From Baffinella frigidus (taxonomy: Eukaryota; Cryptophyceae; Cryptomonadales; Baffinellaceae): a stretch of DNA of 42,162 bases. The notes under the pieces were generated by a model. That model made no database searches. It was not told where the DNA came from and saw only the letters and a list, made by a program, of their open reading frames with translations. The stretch is taken from positions 80,838 to 122,999 of the forward strand of contig MU646967.1 in NCBI GenBank assembly GCA_026770585.1, given 5' to 3'. Each line of letters starts with the position of its first letter. Position 1 is the stretch's first letter. A program made the translations under genes and the position numbers. Positions 29,776 through 39,125 of the stretch are shown one piece after another.

Positions 29776-31250
29776 CTACGCAACTTCCAACACCATCCGC
29801 AACATCTCCGGGTCCAGCGCTCTCACTAGCGACGCCGCACCCAGCCGCTCCTGCAGACCTGGTTGAGGGTTGAGGGCTTAAGTCAACCAGGACCACTGTG
29901 GGCGGCCGCCTGGCTGCAACCGAGGCTGTTTCTGACCACTCGCATGTAGGAGGTGGAGTTAGAATCCATCCGGAAAATGCTCGTATGAGCGGCCGACACT
30001 TTCGCAATAAATTATCTCTCTCTACCCACTCGCATCCTGCGCGGTCCCAATCAACCCCCCGCTGCCCCCCGCCCCCCCCTTCATTTCCTTTTGGTTTTGG
30101 ACCTCGCGAGTGGACGGAATCAACTTAGGGACGCCGGCCCGAAGAAGAGCCCCGGCGCTGCTGCTCCTGAGGAGAATACTCAACCGCCGCGCCCTCACCT
30201 CGCGCGCCGCCTCGCGCGCCGAGGTCGTCACGTCCCCGGCCGTCCCCGCACGGGTGAGCGTTCGCGGCTGTTCGAGGGCAAGGGGCGGGGAGGGGTCGAG
30301 GAGGTCGCGGCGCGCCCGGACCTGCGAGATGATGTCGCGGAGCATGGCGCGATGCCGGGCCGTCTCCATGCTCGGCACCGCCACCTTCATTGCCTCGGCC
30401 GCGCCCGTGCGACGCGCCGCACGCGGGGGGGTCGCGTCATGCTTGGCGCGGTGCTTGGCGAGAATTGCGTAAAGGCGCACGGAGCTACCGTTCTTGAAAT
30501 GAGGGTTGTTCTGGTTGGTGTCTTGCTCGGCGCTGTCGGCGCTGAGGGCGATCCGCGGCAGTGGCGATGGGTGTGCTGGCGCGACGAGTGAGGGCGACAG
30601 CGACCGCACACTCCGCGCCGCTCCACTCTCGCCCGAGTTCTCCCACGCTTGCGTTCAAACGCGATGCTGCGAAGGCTCGTCGTCTCCGCCGTCAGCATGG
30701 CCACCACCTGGTGTAGCGTTTTCAGTTTAGGGTTTAGGGTTTAGGGTTTATGGCTTAGGGTTTGGGGTTTGGGGTTTGGGGTTTGGGGTTTCGAGTTTGG
30801 GATTTCGGGTTCTGGGGTTTGACCTCGAGATGGCCCGCTGATGCCGCGATCACCAACACATCCGCCCCCGCGTCCACCAGCATCCGCACCATGCCTTTGT
30901 TGGGGTTTAGGGTTTAGGTTTGAGGGTTTAGGGTTTAGGTTTTAGGGTTGGGGGTTTAGGGTTTAGGGTTTAGGGTTTAGGGTTTAGGGTTTAGGGTTTA
31001 GGGTTTAGAGTTCAGGGTTTAGGGTTTAGGGTTTAGGGTTTAGGGNNNNNNNNNNAGGGTTTAGGGTTTAGGGTTTAGGGTTTAGGGTTTAGGGTTTAGG
31101 GTTTAGGGTTTAGGGTTTAGGGTTTAGGGTTTAGGGTTTAGGGTTGAGGGTTCAAGGTTGAGGGTTTAGGATTAAGGGTGTGGGATGGACGGTGCAGGTT
31201 TTAGGGTTGAGGGCTACCGTCGTGGCCTTGCGAAGCGGCCACATGCAGCA
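29776..31250 (-). CDS. Ankyrin-repeat protein (5' exon(s) not found)
   Basis: Minus-strand exons: 31250-31218, 30894-30824, 30707-30647, 30575-30103, 29850-29776 (stop TAG). They join in frame to 236 residues plus stop. The first three give an ankyrin unit and the start of another: LHVAASQGHDGMVRMLVDAG, ADVLVIAASAGHLE, VVAMLTAE. After them comes a basic, non-ankyrin region: YAILAKHRAKH, then MKVAVPSMETARHRAMLRDI. The C-terminus is LVRALDPEMLRMVLEVA. The 71-bp intron 30576-30646 was placed by frame only. The 5' end is missing: the 31250 exon enters in phase 1 and no in-frame Met lies upstream before a stop. Introns carry TTTAGGG on the plus strand, hence C-rich on the sense strand. Ankyrin repeats mediate protein binding; no specific function can be assigned. 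Confidence 0.7.
30724..30822 (-). repeat. TTTAGGG/TTTGGGG array in ankyrin-gene intron
   Basis: TTTAGGG and then TTTGGGG blocks on the plus strand, so C-rich on the gene's sense strand. Confidence 0.88.
30900..31185 (-). repeat. Long TTTAGGG array with assembly gap (ankyrin-gene intron)
   Basis: More than 25 heptamers, mostly perfect TTTAGGG on plus, are interrupted by 10 N at 31046-31055. True length is unknown. Confidence 0.95.
31046..31055. other. Assembly gap (10 N)
   Basis: Ten undetermined bases inside a perfect TTTAGGG array. Confidence 1.
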
Positions 31251-31472
31251 CTGAGAACCCACCATTCAGGATTTTGAAATGTTGTGGCGGGAATTTCACC
31301 CCAAGTCAACTTGCTGCTCTCTGGTGCCTTTCAGATGACTTAATAAGTTGAAATGTGTCGCATCCAAAAAAACAAAACAAGCAGGAAATATCTGGGAGAA
31401 AATAAAAAAATAAAAAAGCTCCTCCTTGTCCCATCAAAACACCCCTCGTCCGCATCAGCAACCCCCCCGAAG

Positions 31473-32367
31473 ATGGCGCGCCGCCCCAACGCAGAGAGGC
31501 ACTCATGCATGAACAGGTCAGCACCCTCTCCTCTTTCTCCATTTCAAGCTGCCAAGAAAAACATTTTAACTCCCTCTCACCTGTGCCGAAAAGGGGGAAA
31601 GCTTGTGGGAAGGAGGAGCGGAAGGAAGCCGCGCAGTTTCAGGTCGCTCCCCTTTCTGGGCGTGGTTGCAGCTCCTCTCTCGCACCTTGTGCCTGCCGCG
31701 AAGCTCCGGGATCTCGAGATCCTCTTCTTCCAACCTGCTCACTAAAATGAAGGTTGAGGGGTTTGAGCGGACCGTGTGTCCCCGACACACTCACCAGCAG
31801 TGGGTTCACCTTCGCAGAATCTCGAGAACGCCAACCCGGACGCGGATGCCGCGTATACCGCCAACCCGCCGCAGGTGATTTCCTGCGCCCCCTCCACAGA
31901 TCCTTGTAGCACCCCAAACAAACCCACGAGATGGTGCTCGCAAAAGGGGCCAAGAGCGGCGCATCCTGCAGCGTTCAACGAGGCTTGTGCAAAGGTGTCC
32001 CCCCCCCTCCCGAAACCTGCATTGCATAATCTGTGGGATATACAGACGGTACATCCAAACCCAATAGCTCACAACGCCATCTTGGTTTCGATCCGGAAAA
32101 CCTAAAAACAAATCTGTTCGATACGCTTGTTGCGACGGCGGGCGTGTTGAGACGTGAATTAATACTCTCACTCTCCAGATCACGACGCACCCCCACCTAG
32201 TCAATCAAGGCCGTTTCAGAAGGGAATAGAGGATGGGCACCTTGGATCCAACCAAATGATGATATTTTCTGAGCAATCGTTTCTCTCTCCCACAGGCGCC
32301 GCCTGCCTGCGACGGGCACACGCTCTGCCTCGGAGACTTCTTCCCCAAGGGCACCACCGATAAGTGA
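31473..32367 (+). CDS. Tentative small five-exon gene (89 aa), unrecognised
   Basis: Exons 31473-31516, 31594-31642, 31818-31874, 31947-31994 and 32296-32367 join in frame to 90 codons with a TGA stop. The reading is MARRPNAERHSCMNR, a Lys/Glu-rich piece KACGKEERKEAAQFQ, NLENANPDADAAYTANPPQ, RAAHPAAFNEACAK, and APPACDGHTLCLGDFFPKG. The third and last exons look most exon-like, with good CAG acceptors and no stops; exons 2 and 4 rest only on frame and AG/GT. The product is hydrophilic with five Cys and no recognised domain. It would be divergent from the ankyrin gene across an A/T-rich interval at 31330-31425. Confidence 0.35.
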
Positions 32368-33545
32368 GAGATCCCGAGGGGGCTTGCTCCTGTCGATGCT
32401 GGTGGAACTTCTGGCAACAAGTCGCAGTTAGGCATAGCCAGAGTGACTTGTCCCCAGATGACTTCAGGCCTGTCCCTGGATGGGCCCTACGGGGACCCGC
32501 AAGCTCTAACTCTCTGACTTCTTCCCATCACCCACCTGAGAGCTCACCTTGCGCGAGCCCCCCCTCGGGAGGCGCGTTCCCACCTGCATGGGATTAGCCC
32601 TAACTTTCCCGCGCCCCTCGAGCACGGGCCCGCTTCGGGACCCCGCCTCAGGACTGGTCCTGAGGCGGGCCCTAGCGGTCCTGGACCTGTCACGGACAAG
32701 ATGGCGGCAAGAGCCTGTCCACTCTTTGAGCTACACGAGTTGGTACTCCCCAGAGGCGTCAAGAAGCTGCAGGATGAGCCGCGCAGGGTAGTGTGTGGCG
32801 AACGAGTACCAACGAAGGCTGCCACTCAGGTGTGTTCACCAATACACTGGTAGCCCACACACCAGTCGGTTTCAATAATTCAAAAAAAGCTGGCAGGTGT
32901 AGGGCTGGCCACCATATGTCCCCACCTGCGGAGGCTTCCGCTTGTCGCTCTTACACTCTTTTATTCCACACACATCGAAACCAATACAACCCCCCCGCGG
33001 GGTTTGTTGCACGTCAGGGTCCAGAAAAGCCTCGTCTGTTTTTCCTGTTGCGAACGAATGGAAGTCTCCACACTCTTTGATTCCACACACACGCACACAC
33101 CTCGAGGCGGGCCTATCCCAGGCCTCTACTTAGAGGGTCCCCGCTCCTAAGGCGGGCCTCTGCCCCCTTCTAGCTAGGCCCGCCTTAGGGTCTACAGGGG
33201 TACCTCACTCATACGAAAGCCCCCCCCCACCCAGGACCCCCACCACAACAGGGCCGTAGGCATAGCCCTACTGTAGGGTCCTAGAGGGAGGCGCTTTCTT
33301 ATGAGTGACGTACCCCTGTAGGGTCCAGAGGGGTGGGGTGCTTGCGCAGCCTCAGCACACACTCAAACCTAGTCTGAATAGGGGGCAAACATGCCCTGCC
33401 CGCCATGTTGGTATCAATCAACGCCTCCATCCGCCCCCTCATGTTGCGAGGCGTCACCCCCCTCCCTGGCGCCTGAGCCTCAGGATAACCTGCTGCTCGC
33501 GGAGCCTCAAGCACAACCTGTTCTTCGAGAGCCTCACAACCTGTG
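32368..33545. other. Intergenic stretch with hairpin and repeats
   Basis: A perfect 13-bp hairpin (CCCGCCTCAGGAC, TG, then its complement) lies at 32642-32669. A duplicated ACTCTTTKATTCCACACACA occurs at about 32953 and 33071. GGCGGGCCT repeats occur at 33100-33180. An AGCCTCARGAYAACCTG repeat occurs at 33477-33545. No gene is supported. Confidence 0.5.
33192..33320. mobile_element. Family B MITE B8
   Basis: It runs from CTACAGGGGTACCTCACTCA to TTATGAGTGACGTACCCCTG, TA. TAGGGTC precedes the left end, and the same heptamer is formed at the right end (TA plus GGGTC), a possible target duplication longer than TA. Confidence 0.9.
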
Positions 33546-36500
33546 TTACCCCCGGTGCTTCCGGTGCCGGGCGACAAGCTCTGCGAGATGAGACTCTGGA
33601 ACCGCCTTCCGCAGAAGCCTGCCGCGATCCCAAAACGTTGTTTTAGTACACATTGTATAGCATTCTGGCGTTTGAGTAAGAATTGAAAAACAATGGCGTT
33701 GTAGCAACATTGTTTAGCGTTTCAGCACCAGCTGTAGCGTTGTTAGCACCAGTTTTAGCGTTCTAGCACCGTCAACTTTTGCCGCCCTAACTTTTGCCGC
33801 TCTCGATTTTTTTTTCCCTTTCAGAAGGAAGTCTCGAAAGTGCAACCCTAAACCCTGAACCCTAAACCCTGGACCCTGAACCCTGAACCTTAACCCCCAA
33901 CCCCTAAGCCCTAACCCCTAAGCCCTAACCCCTAAGCCCTAAACTGTAAACCCTGACCCGAAACCACGTGTTTCACACCTTGTTCCAAACGACGTTTACT
34001 TCAATACCACGCTAGTTCATATGTGGAAATTTCAAGACTTGAGTGGGGCGGGCAGGTCCCAGGTTTAGGGTTTAGGATTTAGGGGCGGGGGGGGTACGGA
34101 TGCTGAAGCAGCTCTGCGGCTGTGGCGCGCTTGGCCGGGTCCACCGTCAGACACCCTGGGTTGCGGATTCGGAGTTAGGGAGTAGGTGGTTTCGGGTTTC
34201 GGGTTTCGGGTTTCGGGTTTCGGGTTCGGATATCTCGTTTCGGGTTTCGGGTTTGACAGAGTACGTAAGCTGACCTCACCTCACCTCGTTCGCCTATCAT
34301 CGTGGGATGCTGAAAGGATTCGGGTTTCGGATTTCAGGTTTCGGGGTGTTTCAGGTTTCGAATTTCGGGTTTCGGGTTTAGTGTTTAGTGCTTACGGTTC
34401 AGGGTTTGTGAGGGAGAAGGGAGGAAAGGGTTTTGGGGTTAGGGGTTAGGAGAGTACGTGCGTAGAAGTCCATGAAGGTGCCCGAGTACTTTGACATCTG
34501 CTTCAACTTCGGAGTTCCCTGCTCGGAATTGGAGCGGTTAGGAATGTCATTTCGAATGCCACAAGTGAAACTACGAGAAACGCAGTTTAGATGCACACTC
34601 GTTGGACCCAACAGGCGCACAGCAAAAAATAACTTTTTGAAAACGTAGAGGTGGGAGGGCACCTTGGTAGCAATGAGGTAGAGTGCGCGAAGCGGCTGCT
34701 CCTTGAGCCAGGGAGGCTCGCCCTCTGCCATCTCTATCAGCAGGATCCCCAGGCTCCATATGTCCACCTGAGGTTTCGGTTTCGGGTTTCGGGTTTCGGA
34801 TTCAGGGTTAAGGACGCAGGGTATCGGGTATCGGGACCTTCTGCTCGTACTTGATGACACAGACATGTTTAGTGTTCATTTTTTGGGTTTTCGTGTTTCG
34901 TTTTCAGGGTTTCTGGTTTCTGGTTTCTGGTTTCGGGTTCAGGGCCACACAGTGGACTTCGAAGGCATTTGCGACCGAACGCCCGGTTGAAACGGCATTT
35001 GATTCAATGTCCGTGTACGAGCAATCCAACAATTAGTGCCACGAAACTAAATAGACCGTTCTGCGAAGCCCACTGTGTGGTTCCTACTTCCTAATCACGG
35101 AAGGTTTAAATAGGGTGCTTCAGCGTTCTCAAGTGGTGTGTGGGAATGCATCTTCTGGCCGTACTTCATCCAGCGGGCCAGCTTCGGCGCTATCCAGTAC
35201 AGGTTTCAGTGCTTAGGTTTTCGGGTTTACTGTTCCAGGTTCAGAGCGTAGGGTCTCGGGTGTGTGGTTCAGGAGGAGGGTTCAGGAGGATGGGTGGGGA
35301 GGATGGTTCAGGAGGAGAGGACCTGCTGGTCGTACTTCTCGCCGCGGACCAGCTCCGGGGCCATCCAGTACGGCCATTGTTACTGTTTACTTTTCGTATT
35401 TCGTGTTTCATATTTCGTGTTTAATCTTGAACCGTTCTGCGACGCCCACCGTGTGGATACGGTGCAGCTCATACATTATGCGGTGGTTCTGGTTCAGGAG
35501 GAGAAGAGCACCTTCTGGTCGTACTTCATGCCGCGGACCAGCTCCGGGGCCATCCAGTAGGGTGTTCCAACCTGCCAAAAGTCACCTTTGCTGTTGAGTT
35601 ATGAAAACTGCCGCGAGGGTGGAGTGTTCCAACCTGTCTACCGCGGGGTGTGCCTGTGAGTTCTGCAACAAATCTCCGGTTTTCGGGTGTATGGTTCCGG
35701 GTTTCGGGTCTCTGGTTTCTGGTTTCTGGTTTCGTGTTTCGTGTTTCGTGTTTCGTGTTTCTGGTTCAGTGAGCGCACCATTGGATGGCGCTGGGTCATC
35801 TCCAAGAGCTAAAGTGTTGAGTGTTTAGCTAGTGAGGAGCTACGAGCGCTGCGCGCGTGTATGCAAGGAAGGGAACGACAGACCATTGAATGGCGCTGGG
35901 TCTTCTCCTGAGTGAGCTGTACGCAGAACCCGAAGTCGGCCATCTTTACCTCTCCCCGCGAGTTCACCAGCACGTTGTCCGACTGTTGGGATTTACGGTT
36001 CAGGTTTTGGGGTTAGGGTTTTGGGTTATGGGTTTTGGGTTTGGGGTTTTGGGTCTCAAGTTTCGGGTTTTGGGTTTTGGGTTTTGGGCTTTGGGTTTCG
36101 GGTTTTCGGGGTTTCGGGTTTTCGGGTTTTCGGGTTTTCGGGTTTTCTTTTTTTCGGGGTTTCGGGGTTTTGGGGGTCGGGGCGCCGTAGGCGGCACCTT
36201 GATATCGCGGTGTATCCTCGCGAGCGAGTGGAGGAACGCGATCGCGCCCAGCGACCCTTTCAGGAACCTGTGTTACGGTTGGGGGTTCAGGGTTTATAGT
36301 TTAGAGATTAATGCGCCAATGGATCCTGAGGCTAAGATAGCAGATTTCACTCTTGAGATGGCAGGAAACAGCGCTTGAAGTTGAAAGTGATTTCGCAAGC
36401 AATTTGTGGCGACCAGGATCCACTCAAGAGTCTCGCCCAGATCAAAGGTCCGGGGGGGCGTTGGGGGGTAGGGGTCTGTGTTTAAGGTTTCGTGTTCCGG

Positions 36501-39071
36501 GTTTCAGGGTCTCGGGTCTCGGGTTTAGGGTTTAGAGCTTGGGCACAGCCTCGGTGGACGTTCATACATGGCGGCCGTTTCGGTTGTAATGAAGGTCTCT
36601 CTCTCTCTATATATATATATATCTCTTGGGTTTAGGGCGTGATACCCCGCCATCTCAGCCTCGGAGAGCTCGAGTTTCTTGGTCTGGTAGGCTTGCAGCA
36701 GGTTCGTGATCGAGCCTCCGTCCATGTATTCCATCACGACCTTCATCATGCGAATTTATTATTTAGTTTTAGTCTTAATTCAGTCTTAATTTAGATTAAA
36801 TCCGTTGACATTGGAAACCGTTAAAACCAAATTAAGAAAAAACGTGTAGTAACTTGAATTCCCGGAAAGTTTAAACTAAATTAGTTGCTTGGTCTGGCAG
36901 GCTTGCAGCAGGTTCGTGATCGAGCCTCCGTCCATGCATTCCATCACGACCTTCATCATGGAAATTTATCATTTAGCTTTGATCATTTCCGATCCAGCAT
37001 GCAAAGGAACACGATAACTAATCCCAGCAGGCATTGACCAGAGCGTTGACCAGAGATCAGTGGGTACAGGTGTTCCCAGTAAATCAACTCTAAGTGGCAC
37101 GGGAGTTCCCAGAAAAGCAACTCTCCAAACAACGGGATGCGTAGGGATTTCGTGAAAACCCCGTAAGGCAACAATCCGTAGACCCTACGGTAGGCAATCC
37201 GTAGGGACATAGGGATATTCCTGGGGCTATCCTGACGGAAAGTCGCTAAATTTCGGCCAAAAAATCCCTTTGTAGCCAGTGGTTTTTCTCACCCAGAAGC
37301 AGCGTTCGAACATGAAACGAACATAAAGCAACTCTGAGTGGCACGGGTTTTCCAAGTGGAGCGACTCGCTGTCTCTGTGTAAAGCGACTATGCAGGTTTC
37401 GCTCACCCAGAGGCAGCGCTCGAACATGTAGCTCTCGATGTATCCCACCACGTTCGGGTGCGCCTGCTCACAGTTTGACCACTTAGCTCTCTGCTGGGTT
37501 CAGGGAATGCGGATGCGAGATATGGGGTTTGGGTTTAGGATTTAGGGTTAAGGGATTAGGGTCTGGGGTTCAGGGTTTAGGGTTTAGGTTTTAGGGTTTG
37601 AGGTTTGAGATTTAGGGTTTAGGGTTTAGGGTTTAGGGTTTAGGGTTTAGGGTTTAGGGTTTAGGGTTTAGGGTTTAGGGTTTAGGGTTTGGGATTTCTT
37701 GTTTAGGGTTTAGGGTTTAGGGTTTCGGGTTTAGATTCTATGGGTTAGGGTTTAGGGTTCAGGGTTTAGGGTTTAGGAGGGGGCTGCTAGGCGCCGAGGT
37801 GCGTATCATTACGATTTCGTTCTCGAGGGCAGGGGGGTCCGTGATCTTCGAGAGTGCAAGTTTCTTCACCCTAAACCCTCCTCCCAAACACAACACATTG
37901 TGTTTCGGAGGAGCTTTTTTTCACAGACGCTGTACTGGGTACACCCGTGCCACTCGAGTTGCTTTACTCTGTGCACTCGTCAAACGGACTATGCTCAAGT
38001 TGACAGCCTGGGTTGATGAGTACAAATCCGTCAACTTTGGAGCGGAAAAGAGACTGAGGTGCGCATCATCGCAATCTCGTTCTGGAGCCTGAACCCCCCC
38101 AAAATCCTTAACACTAAACCCTAGAGAGTATGGTCCAGGGTCAACCCCTAAACCCTAGAGATGATGGTTTATGGATTATGGATCAGGGTGTAAGGTTTAG
38201 CCACCGAAGTACGCATCATCGCGATCTCGTTCTGGAGGGCAGGGAGGTCCGTTGTCTTCGAGAGCGCGAGTTTCTTGACTGCCACGCTCCTGTGCGCTTT
38301 CAGCTCGCGCGCCTGATGTAGGGTATAGGTTTTAGAGTTCAGGATTAATTGATCAACCGATGCTCTGTCAGCTTGCACGCCTGCGAACCCGATCCCACCT
38401 CAGATGTTCCCTGAATAAATGATGAATTGTTTCCCAAGTAAATAGCGCGCGCTAACTATGTACTTAGGGGCCTGAAACCCTCCTTAATAGATTAAACAGG
38501 CGGAGGTGCGTGGTCTTGGAGAGCGCTCTGGGGGTTGCGGTTTCAGGTTTCAGGGTTTTGCGTGCAGGTTTCAGGGCTTGGGGGGGTTGGTTTAGGGGAT
38601 TGGGTTTCGGGGTTTCGGTTTAGGGGTTACGGGTGTACGGGTCTAGGGGTTTGGGTTGAAGGGTTTAAGGTGTGGGGTTCCGGGTGTAGGGTTTAGCGTT
38701 TAGGGATTAGGGTTTCGGGTTTAGGGGTTCGACCAGATAGATGGTGCCCATCCCGCCCTGCCCGATCGCCTTGGGCGAAATCTCGTACTTGGTCGCCTGC
38801 GTCATGGTTCAGGGTTTATTGAGCGTGTTGAGCGTGCCGACGAGGACTCAGTTTCGTTTTTAGTTTTCAGGATTCAGGGCTTAGGCTGTAACTTCAGAGG
38901 AAAAGGGGTTTACTGTAAAGCAGATAGCCCCCCCCTTTTTCGGGTTCTCATGTCCCCCCACACACACAACGGGTGTCGGGTTTCGAGTTTCGGGTTCGCA
39001 CGGCTTCGGGCGTCGGGTTTCATGTCTCAGGTGGCGGGGCGACGCACAGGGACGTCGTGGAGAAGAGAGAC

Positions 39072-39125
<54 letters not shown>

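Noticed and set aside
30022-30707. Two overlapping minus-strand frames as separate genes
   Set aside because: A 71-bp GT-AG intron at 30576-30646 connects them in frame into the ankyrin-repeat gene.
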